45,294 bases of DNA from Chromatiales bacterium (GTDB taxonomy: Bacteria > Pseudomonadota > Gammaproteobacteria > Granulosicoccales > Granulosicoccaceae), in the NCBI GenBank assembly GCA_020631335.1, contig JAHDHK010000009.1:589-45882 (forward strand), given 5' to 3'. A program made the translations under genes and the position numbers. The notes beneath the pieces were generated by a model. It saw only the letters and a program-made list of their open reading frames with translations, searched no databases and was not told the DNA's origin. Of this stretch, positions 16,882-25,331 are shown one piece after another. Each line of letters begins with the position of its first letter. The stretch's first letter is position 1.

Positions 16882-18237
16882 TTAGCCGAAGAAAGAGGGG
16901 CCGGCACCGGGAAAATTTTTCAGTGAAGGTAACAGGTTGTTAATTTCGTTTTCATCGAGTCCGAGCCAGCGCAGTTGTGCGGCAGCGTACTGGCTGACCG
17001 CTGTCGTGGGTACTATTCTGCCGTTTCTATAGTCATCGGGGCCTTTCACAGCAAGACGTGGCATGGTGCCGTAAACATCTGCTCCATGAACTGCGCCTCC
17101 CATGACGAGATGATGGTTGCCCCACCCGTGGTCCGTGCCATCACCATTGCTCGATACCGTTCGCCCGAAGTCTGATGAAGTGAAACTGACTACGTTGTCC
17201 AGCTGATTCAGTTCAAGCAATGCCTGGTGAAAATACGCAAGCGCCTCGGCCAGCTGGCTGTACAGATAAGGCTGAACTCTGAGCTGATCATCGTGCGTGT
17301 CAAATCCATGCAGATCGACATAGAACAATTGTCGTGTCATTCTGAACTCATCCTTAATTGCAATGAGTTTTGCTACCATCGCAAGCTGTTCTGCCAATGC
17401 GTTGTTTTGAGGGGTAGGTGTTTGCAGATCCCCCAGTCGATCGAGGGCGGCACCGACGTTGGTAGAGAGCACAAGTGCTCGAGTTTGTAATTGTGCGTAA
17501 GAGCGTTCGAAGGCATTTTCATAGTTCTGGTGCAACAGCTCAATGAAAGCCTGACGGCGCGGTAGCTGCCAGCTGTCTTCAGAGAGATCGTGCATACCGG
17601 AATAGGAAGGTACTCCTTCGCTGCTTATTGTAAAAGCGGACTGTTCACCCCCTGATTGCCATTCATTACTGCCCACCAGGCTGATGGCGGCAAGATTTGG
17701 ATAGGGTTGTGTGGCGGCAAAAACATCGGCTGTTCGGGCACCCCAGCCACTGTTCCAGTGATGGTGGTGATCGATTTTCTGCCATTGGCGTGCCTGGTCG
17801 TGATGTGAGAAAAGCTGCTCCGGTAATTGCACGCTCTCATTGCGCACGTCGTCGGGTGTGGCCGGCTCTACCAGTGTGCCTACATTTGCCTGAAACGCAA
17901 CATGGCCCTGATCAAACAGTGGCTTCAACTGAGCCATATACGGACTGAGCCCGACTTCGGTGGTGTTGGGTGTTGTCGGTGACAGTTTCAATAAATCTGC
18001 TTCACCGACGGCCAGATGACCCCGGCTGTCGTGATACTCGCGGTAAGCCGCCCCGCCTGCCGGTACCAGCATATTGAAACCGTCATTGCCGCCATTGAGA
18101 TTGATGCAGACTAAAGCACGGTAATGATCATTAGACTGAGCATTGGCCAGTCTGGCTGCGGTGCTGGATAACAGACCTGCACCCAGAATTGTTTTGCAAC
18201 CCAGATTCAGAAACTTTCTGCGTGTGTATTCTTTCAT
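16882..18237 (-). CDS. DUF1501 family protein, Tat-exported
   Basis: A 451-residue protein with a twin-arginine signal (TRRKFLNLG, then a hydrophobic stretch ending LANAQ). The body has DUF1501 marks: VCINLNGGNDGFNMLVP near the start, and FTSSDFGRTVSSNGDGTDHG with WGNHHLVMGG near residue 360. The fold belongs to the alkaline phosphatase/sulfatase superfamily, but no biochemical activity is established for the family. It starts 5 nt after the stop of the upstream DUF1800 gene, the standard two-gene arrangement, and the two are very probably one operon acting in the periplasm. Confidence 0.88.
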   Translation of the reverse strand: MKEYTRRKFLNLGCKTILGAGLLSSTAARLANAQSNDHYRALVCINLNGGNDGFNMLVPAGGAAYREYHDSRGHLAVGEADLLKLSPTTPNTTEVGLSPYMAQLKPLFDQGHVAFQANVGTLVEPATPDDVRNESVQLPEQLFSHHDQARQWQKIDHHHHWNSGWGARTADVFAATQPYPNLAAISLVGSNEWQSGGEQSAFTISSEGVPSYSGMHDLSEDSWQLPRRQAFIELLHQNYENAFERSYAQLQTRALVLSTNVGAALDRLGDLQTPTPQNNALAEQLAMVAKLIAIKDEFRMTRQLFYVDLHGFDTHDDQLRVQPYLYSQLAEALAYFHQALLELNQLDNVVSFTSSDFGRTVSSNGDGTDHGWGNHHLVMGGAVHGADVYGTMPRLAVKGPDDYRNGRIVPTTAVSQYAAAQLRWLGLDENEINNLLPSLKNFPGAGPSFFG

Positions 18238-18242
18238 AATCT

Positions 18243-19943
18243 CTATCTCTGTACTGCTGCTTCCGGTGAGCTGATGAATAGAAACAACAGCTCTTCAGCA
18301 CGTAACTGCGCGCTGGTATTGCGCCTTTCTTCGAGCAGGTACAACGCTTGTTTCTTTATGCCTTCACTCATCGGTTTGCCGAGCGTCAGGCGAGCCAGAT
18401 AGGTAAGCTGTTCGTCGGTTTGTCCATCCAGTTTGACCAGTTCGGATATATTCACCGGCGCCATTGAGGGATCGGTATCTGACAGGTTATTGCGCCAGAT
18501 TGAGTGTGCCAATAATGTGCTGGTAATGGTCACCATGGAGCTTTCGTTATGTATCTGAAACTCCGGCGAAAGCAGCCCCTGATCCCGTAGCATGCCCGGT
18601 TGACTGAAGGTGGGAGAAAAGAAGTTAAACACCGATGGTGATTGCAGTGGTGCCTGTGATAAACGGTTTCTTATCCAGGTATAGTCAAAGTCGGGGTGAT
18701 CCGGGTTAGCGTTGAACGCACGCCACAGCGATACCAGTCGGATAATGGGTTCTCTGAGTTTGCCGAAGTTAGCCGGGTCTCTTTCATACCCGTACAGTGC
18801 TTCTTCATCCAGCAAAATGGCGGCGACCACAGCAGCGAGATTCCCGCGCTGCCCGTTGGCATCGCGGTTAAATATGTTTGCAATGCGTTCTATATATTGT
18901 GGAGAGGGGTTGCTGGTCACCAGTTGCCGTATCAAATGCCGGCTGACAAATGGACCGACATTCGGATGATTGAATATATTGTCCAGTGCCGCTTCAAGAT
19001 CCTGCTGTGCGGTTTGCCCCGCGGGCACAACGAGCCCGTTCAACAACGTCTTTTCGCCCTTGTCGTGCCGCGCTTCGTACGGTTGCATCGGACTGAACCA
19101 GTCCTCATTTGACGGGTAGTTCCAGTCATCAACGTCTTTGAAGTGCCAGCCGGTAAATACCCGGGCAAAATTCTCAACGGTATCCTGATTGTAGGTGGGC
19201 ACGGGACGATTGTTCTCTAGCACTTGCGTCCCGTTGAGGTTAAGTTCCACCAGACCGATGGAAAAAAGCTGTAACAGTTCTCTGGCGTAGTTTTCGTCGG
19301 GTCGGATCTTATTGTCGGCGTCTGATTTCTGGTTTCCCTTCATGCTCAGATAGTTGCCCATCACCGGGCTCAGGGTGATGTCTTCCAGCAGGTCGCGGAA
19401 ATTTCCAAAACTGCCTGCGATCAGAATGTCATAGTAGTTCGCAAGCGCCGCCGGTTGCTGTCCCAGTTCACCGTTACCGGAAACAACAAAGAACTGTGAC
19501 AACGCATAGGCGACGCGTTGTCGCAGCTGATCCTGCGCGTTGACACTGGTTTTGAACCAGCTGTTTATATGTTCCAGCCAGCGCGGACTACTGCGCTCCC
19601 GCGTCACCGGTAGCAGAAACGTAGGGGATAGCTGCATCTGCCCGGTGATGTATTCTGCATAACCGTTTTCCAGAAGCGCACTGGTGGTAGTTTCAGTGGG
19701 TCCGAAGGACGCTCGATGCAAAAAACGTATCGCTTCAAAATCATCGTCGAGCGGCATTGCGGTGGCCGCACCGAGTGATGGTATGGCAGTGTTCGAGCCG
19801 GTGCCGTTGTAACCGGCGCTGGCACTCCCGGTGTCAATGCCCGGTGCACTAAAGAGGGTGTCCTCGCTGCTGCCGCAGGCCGCGACCGTCAACGTAAATA
19901 TCAGGCAGATTGTCGTGTTTAATAGTCGGTTCAACGCACTCAT
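18243..19943 (-). CDS. DUF1800 family lipoprotein
   Basis: A 566-residue protein with a lipoprotein signal (TLTVAAC, Cys23), followed by a Gly/Ser/Thr-rich linker and the DUF1800 domain. Typical segments are AIRFLHRASFGPT, NYARELLQLFSIGL, FARVFTGWHF and VSRHLIRQLVTSNP. It is first in an operon with the DUF1501 gene and divergent from recQ by fewer than 75 bp. The family's role is unknown. Co-occurrence with DUF1501 is well known and suggests a shared process at the cell envelope. Confidence 0.88.
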   Translation of the reverse strand: MSALNRLLNTTICLIFTLTVAACGSSEDTLFSAPGIDTGSASAGYNGTGSNTAIPSLGAATAMPLDDDFEAIRFLHRASFGPTETTTSALLENGYAEYITGQMQLSPTFLLPVTRERSSPRWLEHINSWFKTSVNAQDQLRQRVAYALSQFFVVSGNGELGQQPAALANYYDILIAGSFGNFRDLLEDITLSPVMGNYLSMKGNQKSDADNKIRPDENYARELLQLFSIGLVELNLNGTQVLENNRPVPTYNQDTVENFARVFTGWHFKDVDDWNYPSNEDWFSPMQPYEARHDKGEKTLLNGLVVPAGQTAQQDLEAALDNIFNHPNVGPFVSRHLIRQLVTSNPSPQYIERIANIFNRDANGQRGNLAAVVAAILLDEEALYGYERDPANFGKLREPIIRLVSLWRAFNANPDHPDFDYTWIRNRLSQAPLQSPSVFNFFSPTFSQPGMLRDQGLLSPEFQIHNESSMVTITSTLLAHSIWRNNLSDTDPSMAPVNISELVKLDGQTDEQLTYLARLTLGKPMSEGIKKQALYLLEERRNTSAQLRAEELLFLFISSPEAAVQR

Positions 19944-20015
19944 TTCTAGCAGGCCTTTGCGTCTTGCATCGTTCGCTGCATGAAATGGGTGAAGCTGTCC
20001 GGCCGGACAGATACA

Positions 20016-22238
20016 ATGACAACGCAGCGATGGCCCGTTAACGGTGGAGTGCTGGCTAACTTGAGAAACAAGCAGTTGAAAAGCGAAGTTGAGAACGTTA
20101 CAGAATGTTTAAGTCGGCACTTCGGGTACGAGCAATTCCGCGGGCAGCAACTTGAAATCGTTCTCAATCTGATCGGGGGCGGCAACGCGCTCGTGCTGAT
20201 GCCCACCGGTGGTGGCAAGAGTCTGTGTTATCAAATTCCGGCGCTGATGCGACCGGGTGTGGCCATTGTGGTATCGCCGTTGATAGCGCTGATGCAGGAT
20301 CAGGTGCAGCAACTTACGCAGAACGGTGTGCGTGCTGCGTATCTCAATTCAACTCTGTCGACCTCGCAGCAGGCGGATGTGCAGCGAGCAGCGCTCGAGG
20401 GTGAACTGGATCTGCTGTACCTGGCCCCGGAGCGGTTGTTGTCAGAAAGTGGTTTTTCTTTAATAGAGCGCCTGGAAATATCTTTGCTGGCGATTGATGA
20501 AGCCCATTGCGTCTCGCAATGGGGTCACGATTTCCGGCCTGAATACACAGCGCTGTCTACACTGATTGACCGGTTTCCTTCTATTCCAAGGATCGCCCTG
20601 ACTGCAACAGCAGATGAAAATACCCGTGCTGATATAAAAAACCACCTGCGTTTGCAGGAGGCCCGGGTGTTCATCAGCAGTTTTGATCGTCCCAACATTC
20701 AGTATCGCATTGAACTGAAGGACAACCCCCGTCGCCAGTTGCTTCAGTTCATTCATAACGAGTACCCCGATGCAGCGGGTATCGTTTACTGTCAGTCGCG
20801 TAAAAAAACAGAACAAACCGCGGAGTATCTTTGTGATCAGGGAATGAACGCGGTTGCCTATCATGCCGGTATGTCTGCGGAACAGCGGCAGAAGAACATG
20901 AATTTATTCATCACCCGCGATAACGTTGTGGTGGTGGCTACCGTGGCGTTTGGTATGGGAATCGATAAACCGGATGTACGGTTTGTCGCGCACCTGGATA
21001 TGCCTCGCAGCATTGAGTCCTACTATCAGGAAACCGGTCGTGCGGGTCGCGATGGTCTGCCATCGACTGCATGGATGGTTTATGGTCTACAGGACAGTAT
21101 TCTGTTCCAGCAATGGCTGAATCAATCAGAGGCCAGCGCTGATGTGGTACAGCTGGAGCGCCATAAACTAACGGCAATGTCGGGCTTGTGCGAAACCACG
21201 GAATGCAGAAGGAAAATATTACTGGGTTATTTCGGTGAAAAATTATCTGCCGAATGCGGGAACTGTGATAACTGTTTTGCAAAGCCGAAGACATGGGATG
21301 CCACCGAAGTTACCCGTAAAGCATTATCAGCTGTTTACCGAACCGGTCAGCGATTCGGTACCAACTACGTGATTGATGTATTGCTCGGCAAGGCTGATGA
21401 TCGCATTCGAAAATTCGGTCATGATCAATTGTCTGTTTTCGGCATTGGCATCGAGTGTGACGCAGACACCTGGCGCAGTGTGTTCAGGCAGATGATAGCG
21501 CGATCCCTGGTGACTACTGATCTGGACAGCAAAGGGGGGCTGAGATTGACTGAATCGGCCAGGCCCGTGTTGAAGGGTGACGAGTCGATCTTTTTCCGGG
21601 TTGAAACTAAACCGGTTAAACAAAAAAAATCGCCCCGGCGTGCAGGCGGGGTATCGCAGCAGGATGAAACATTATGGAACAGGCTGCGTGAGGTTCGACG
21701 CAGCATTGCGCAGGAGCAAAACATTCCTGCCTATGTGATCTTCCATGATGCGACCCTGATGGAAATGGTAGAAAAGAAACCATCGTCGATGAAGGCGATG
21801 TCGGCCATATCCGGGGTTGGAGCTACCAAGTTGGAAAAATATGGCGCCATTTTTCTTGAAGCCTTGAACGATACCACTGAGAAGCCGCAGACTTCAGCAG
21901 CAGTAGATCCCGGTCGGGTTGCAGAAGCACTCAAGGCAGGCGTTTTGGATCTTAACGGCCTTATCAGTCAGGTTAACGCGCCGCGAGCGGGTTGTATTGA
22001 TGCGCTGGTTAACCTGGTTCGCAATGCTGATGTTCCAGCCGCCAATGCAATACAGCTGGTTGATCCCGAGTTCCCGATGCAGGCGCTGGAAGTTCTGGAA
22101 GATGAAATCCTGTGTCTTGAGAACGGAAGCATTAGCGGGTTACGCACGATGCAAAAACAACTCGATGAACAATACCCGCTCGAAGTTCTCAGGCTGATTC
22201 GAGCGGGCGTTGAAATGGAGTTGCAACAATCAGGGTAG
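20016..22238 (+). CDS. recQ: ATP-dependent DNA helicase RecQ, extended C-terminus
   Basis: Superfamily 2 3'-5' helicase. From ATG 20016 the product is 740 residues; an ATG at 19980 would add 12. Motif I MPTGGGKSLCYQIPAL, DEAH box with the RecQ aromatic loop (DEAHCVSQWGHDFRPEY), QETGRAGRDGLPS, the four-cysteine zinc site (LCETTECRR...CGNCDNC), the winged helix and an HRDC domain (VPxYVIFHDATLMEM, ISGVGATKLEKYG) are all present. E. coli RecQ is 609 residues and ends after HRDC; here about 120 residues follow (from about 620) with helical, partly repeated segments. It acts in recombination and fork repair. Only a short gap separates it from the divergent DUF1800 gene. Confidence 0.93.
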   Translation: MTTQRWPVNGGVLANLRNKQLKSEVENVTECLSRHFGYEQFRGQQLEIVLNLIGGGNALVLMPTGGGKSLCYQIPALMRPGVAIVVSPLIALMQDQVQQLTQNGVRAAYLNSTLSTSQQADVQRAALEGELDLLYLAPERLLSESGFSLIERLEISLLAIDEAHCVSQWGHDFRPEYTALSTLIDRFPSIPRIALTATADENTRADIKNHLRLQEARVFISSFDRPNIQYRIELKDNPRRQLLQFIHNEYPDAAGIVYCQSRKKTEQTAEYLCDQGMNAVAYHAGMSAEQRQKNMNLFITRDNVVVVATVAFGMGIDKPDVRFVAHLDMPRSIESYYQETGRAGRDGLPSTAWMVYGLQDSILFQQWLNQSEASADVVQLERHKLTAMSGLCETTECRRKILLGYFGEKLSAECGNCDNCFAKPKTWDATEVTRKALSAVYRTGQRFGTNYVIDVLLGKADDRIRKFGHDQLSVFGIGIECDADTWRSVFRQMIARSLVTTDLDSKGGLRLTESARPVLKGDESIFFRVETKPVKQKKSPRRAGGVSQQDETLWNRLREVRRSIAQEQNIPAYVIFHDATLMEMVEKKPSSMKAMSAISGVGATKLEKYGAIFLEALNDTTEKPQTSAAVDPGRVAEALKAGVLDLNGLISQVNAPRAGCIDALVNLVRNADVPAANAIQLVDPEFPMQALEVLEDEILCLENGSISGLRTMQKQLDEQYPLEVLRLIRAGVEMELQQSG

Positions 22239-22258
22239 TGACTTTATCTGTCGGATCT

Positions 22259-22741
22259 TCAGGTAGACGATGGTTTTTTGCTGGCTTTCTTGTCAGTGCT
22301 TTTCTTTTTGCCAGCGCTTTTCTTTTTATTGGAGCTTTTTGATTTAGTACTGGATGTCGATTCTTTTTTTGTGCTTTTTTTCTTTTTGGATGTGCTGTTG
22401 CTGGTGGTCTTTTTCTTGGTGGTGCCGGCTGTTGTCGTTTTAGCGCCGCTGTTCAGCGACATGTAGCGTTTATTTTTTTTAATCAGCCCTTCGCCTATAC
22501 CATCTACCTTTTTCAGATCGTCTATGCTTTTAAACGGACCGTTCTTTTTGCGATAGCTGATTATGGCGCGCGCTTTTTTTTCACCGATGCCTTTCCAGTT
22601 GGCGATCATGGTGGCGGCATCAGCCCGGTTGACGTTGACCACTTCTGCAGCATCTACCAGCGTCGGCATCACCAGTAGTAGTGACATAAGAACAATGCAT
22701 AAAAGTGTGAAAGTCTGACATCTGCTGCGTAATTTAATCAT
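22259..22741 (-). CDS. ComEA-like helix-hairpin-helix protein with lysine-rich tail
   Basis: A 160-residue protein with a signal peptide or N-terminal anchor (residues 1-31, ending LVDA). It then has a double HhH domain at 34-92 (VNVNRADAATM, KGIGEKKARAIISYRKKNG, FKSIDDLKKVDGIGEGLI) like ComEA, the periplasmic DNA receptor of natural transformation. Residues 98-160 are low-complexity Lys/Ser/Thr, like a histone H1 tail, which should add non-specific DNA affinity. No other competence gene is in the window, so the role in DNA uptake is inferred. Its end lies 20 bp from the convergent recQ stop. Confidence 0.8.
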   Translation of the reverse strand: MIKLRSRCQTFTLLCIVLMSLLLVMPTLVDAAEVVNVNRADAATMIANWKGIGEKKARAIISYRKKNGPFKSIDDLKKVDGIGEGLIKKNKRYMSLNSGAKTTTAGTTKKKTTSNSTSKKKKSTKKESTSSTKSKSSNKKKSAGKKKSTDKKASKKPSST

Positions 22742-22827
22742 CTGAGTTCCTGACAGTAGTTCTTTATCTAAAGTAGCAGGGTAACTCTCAGTTGCAGAGC
22801 CGGCAGTGAGTTATTTATCAATGATTT

Positions 22828-24045
22828 TCATTGTTTGCCGGATTGATCGTTTAGTTGATTTTGCAATGGGGTGACGTACAGCACTAATGAGGCAGTCGAC
22901 ATCCAAGCAGCGCTAAGCAACAGGATAAAGTTCCAGTGATAACCGTTGTCCAGCAGTGTGCCAAAGAAAACCGGCCCCAGCGCGGTGCCGAAAACCATGA
23001 TCGCATGTACCAGAGATCGAATGGCTGCAATGTGAGTTGAGCCGTACAGTTCCACCCACAGTGCACTGACTGCCGGTGTTGCGATACCGAAGGTCATTCC
23101 CATCAAACCATAGTAAATAAAAGGGAGCCATTGACCTGCTCCGACAACAGCAACGATGGTGGCAGCAATAAAGGGCAACAGTAGCAGGCGAACCACAAAA
23201 CTACCGGACCAACGATCAACTGCCAGGCCTGCCAGCAGCGATGTACTCACAGCTGCTATTGAATAGGCGGCAATGGCTGATGCCCAAACCGACATTGGAA
23301 ATCCTTTCGCCTGTGCGAGGCTTTGCTGGTGAAAGAACAAACCGGTAGAAATGATGGAAGGGGCGAAGATTGCTGGTGAAATCAGCCAGAATCTCCGGTC
23401 TTTAAGCACCTCATGTCGGCTCCAGTGTGTATTGGTATTTTGCTCTGTCTTGTCGGGGTTGGTGGTGTTTGCAAGACTGAATCGCCATAGCAGGAGTTGG
23501 CTCAGCAGAACGACCACAATAATCTCAGCGCCGGCAAAGAAGCGCCATACTTCACGCCAGTGCCACATGGTGAGTAACCAGACGGTGGTTACCGGCATAA
23601 CCATTTCAGAAATTGAAAACCCCAGACCCGAGAGGCTGATTACTCGTCCGCGATGTTGTCTGGGAGATCGGGATGCTGTGGTGATTCCGGTATGTCCGGA
23701 CAGCCCCTGACCGAAAAGTCGGAGCAGGAAGAACGCGAATACGAGTGTTGCCGGACTGCTGACGAGGGACATCATCATGCAGGCGGTTGCGAGACCGATG
23801 CAAACGCCCAGTGTGTACAGTCTGATGTCCAGCACATCGAGCAGTTTGCCTGCCCAGATAATAACGATAGCGCTGCTGAGTGTGCCTGCAAAATACAAGG
23901 TGCCGATTTGCCCGTGACTCAAATCGAAGGCGTGTCGAAGGTCTTCATTGAATAACGATATGAAAAACGTTTGCCCGAGCCCGGATGAAAATGTCATGAC
24001 GAGGCCGAAGGTGACTGCGCCTGTCAGACTATAGGCTTTTGACAT
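22828..24045 (-). CDS. Major facilitator superfamily transporter
   Basis: A 405-residue protein from the ATG at 24045 (an upstream ATG at 24078 adds 11 residues). About twelve hydrophobic segments are visible in two halves joined by a hydrophilic loop (TTNPDKTEQNTNTHWSRHE, about residues 195-213). GKLLDVLDIR after helix 2 and LAGLAVDRW in the second half are weak forms of the MFS loop motif. An odd charged stretch (TASRSPRQHRGRVISLSGLG) follows helix 4. The substrate is not predictable, and no catabolic gene is adjacent. An inner-membrane carrier. Confidence 0.8.
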   Translation of the reverse strand: MSKAYSLTGAVTFGLVMTFSSGLGQTFFISLFNEDLRHAFDLSHGQIGTLYFAGTLSSAIVIIWAGKLLDVLDIRLYTLGVCIGLATACMMMSLVSSPATLVFAFFLLRLFGQGLSGHTGITTASRSPRQHRGRVISLSGLGFSISEMVMPVTTVWLLTMWHWREVWRFFAGAEIIVVVLLSQLLLWRFSLANTTNPDKTEQNTNTHWSRHEVLKDRRFWLISPAIFAPSIISTGLFFHQQSLAQAKGFPMSVWASAIAAYSIAAVSTSLLAGLAVDRWSGSFVVRLLLLPFIAATIVAVVGAGQWLPFIYYGLMGMTFGIATPAVSALWVELYGSTHIAAIRSLVHAIMVFGTALGPVFFGTLLDNGYHWNFILLLSAAWMSTASLVLYVTPLQNQLNDQSGKQ

Positions 24046-24207
24046 GATAACGTCCGTGTGATGACTGCCCGTGAGCATGTCTTTGGTGACGCAGCCTTGA
24101 TTGCTCTACTGCTTTTTACGCTGCGTGAGGCTGCTGCTGACCGGGACAGGTGAGCGAGTGCATGAAAGGGAATGTGAAAGGTAGCGTGCCGCAACCCTTT
24201 GCAGGGT

Positions 24208-24237
24208 ATCCGGCGCAGCAGGGTGGCCGCGCCGGAT
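24208..24237. repeat. GC-rich inverted repeat between MFS and TerC genes
   Basis: ATCCGGCGC (24208-24216) and GCGCCGGAT (24229-24237) are perfect 9-bp complements with a 12-nt loop, 19 nt past the TerC-family stop on the minus strand. There is no T-run, so it may be a factor-dependent or weak terminator for that gene. Confidence 0.45.
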
Positions 24238-24256
24238 GGTTTGAGCGAGGTAGGCG

Positions 24257-25054
24257 CTAGGCTTGTGGTGAGTTTTTGTTGAGCATTGCCTGTTTTTCGC
24301 GCAGTAATTTGCGTTGATAACGACTCTGAACCACATCTGAGCAGGCGAGTACTACGATCACGAAGTAGAAAGTTGCCTTTGTCATCGGGGTGACTTCGGT
24401 GCCTAAAATTTTCATATGCGCGAGGTGACCGCCTTCGGAAATAAGCATAATGCCGACGACGAAGAGGATGAATAATCCGAGTACTTCATACATACGGTTT
24501 TTCTGCAGGAACTCCGAGACGTGGTCGGCCAGCCAGATCATCAGTGCCCCGGTAACCACAATGGCAAATGCCATTATTGCGAACACATCGGTGAGCGCAA
24601 TTGCACTCAGAATAGAATCGAAGGAGAACACCAGATTCATCAGCACAATCCAGATGACCACTGTTGTTGCAGAGCGCTGTTTGCGTTCACCCTGATCGAA
24701 ATCATCGATCACCATCATGTGCATGATTTCTTTGGTAGCGGTGTAAATAATAAATATGCCCCCCAGCAGTACAATGACCGCGTGCACATTGAAGTCGAAC
24801 TCCAATTTGCCGGGAATGTTCATCCCGAAGATCGGTTCTTTGAATACACTGATCAGGCTGGTAAGCAGGAACAGCAGAACAATTCTGAGGACAATGGCAA
24901 TGCCGATGCCCCATTTGCGTACACTGGCCTGCTGGTGAGCAGGTGCACGCTTGGATTCAAGAGAGATATACAGCAGATTGTCGAACCCGAGTACTACCTG
25001 AAGCATGGTGAGCAACAGCAGGGTGATGAGATTGTCCAGAGTAAATAAGTCCAT
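24257..25054 (-). CDS. TerC-family integral membrane protein
   Basis: A 265-residue protein starting MDLFTLDNL at ATG 25054, chosen because AGGGACC sits directly upstream (an ATG at 25090 is less well placed). Seven or so membrane segments are visible. The family's acidic membrane motifs are present: VVLGFDNLLYIS in the first half and NLVFSFDSILSAIALT in the second. TerC/Alx/YkoY proteins are linked to manganese export and to tellurite resistance; the aspartates in GFDN and SFDS are thought to be metal ligands. A loop (DDFDQGERKQRSA) divides the halves. No tellurite cluster is nearby. I looked for a manganese riboswitch in the leader and found none convincing. Confidence 0.88.
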   Translation of the reverse strand: MDLFTLDNLITLLLLTMLQVVLGFDNLLYISLESKRAPAHQQASVRKWGIGIAIVLRIVLLFLLTSLISVFKEPIFGMNIPGKLEFDFNVHAVIVLLGGIFIIYTATKEIMHMMVIDDFDQGERKQRSATTVVIWIVLMNLVFSFDSILSAIALTDVFAIMAFAIVVTGALMIWLADHVSEFLQKNRMYEVLGLFILFVVGIMLISEGGHLAHMKILGTEVTPMTKATFYFVIVVLACSDVVQSRYQRKLLREKQAMLNKNSPQA

Positions 25055-25248
25055 TGGTCCCTCGCCGAGGTGGTGAATTCGGCTTCGCAAGCCGGATGCA
25101 TATGTTTGTGTTTACAAAACAATTAACGCGACGATAATTGCCGGAGAGGCGATTGTAGCTGTTCTTGCTATGTTTGAGGGTTTCCAACAGGTAGTCTGTC
25201 TATCTTGTTTGCAGATATTTACAGCACAATCAGCCAGAATCCTCCGCA

Positions 25249-25268
25249 GGCGGGGACTTTTACCCGCC
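25249..25268. repeat. GC-rich hairpin upstream of the kinase gene
   Basis: GGCGGG (25249-25254) and CCCGCC (25263-25268) enclose the 8-nt loop GACTTTTA, 63 bp before the kinase start and 195 bp before the divergent TerC-family start. It may be a leader hairpin or a regulator site. A second short stem, CGGCTT-CGC-AAGCCG, lies at 25080-25094 in the TerC leader. Confidence 0.35.
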
Positions 25269-25331
25269 ATCAGAAAATGACCTTTATGAATACCGTGTTC
25301 CTACCTTCTCTGCTGTGCTAAGTCGCGACTA

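Noticed and set aside
25055-25331. Possible yybP-ykoY manganese riboswitch in the TerC-family leader
   Set aside because: I read the minus-strand leader and could not find the conserved internal loops. Only short, unrelated hairpins are present.
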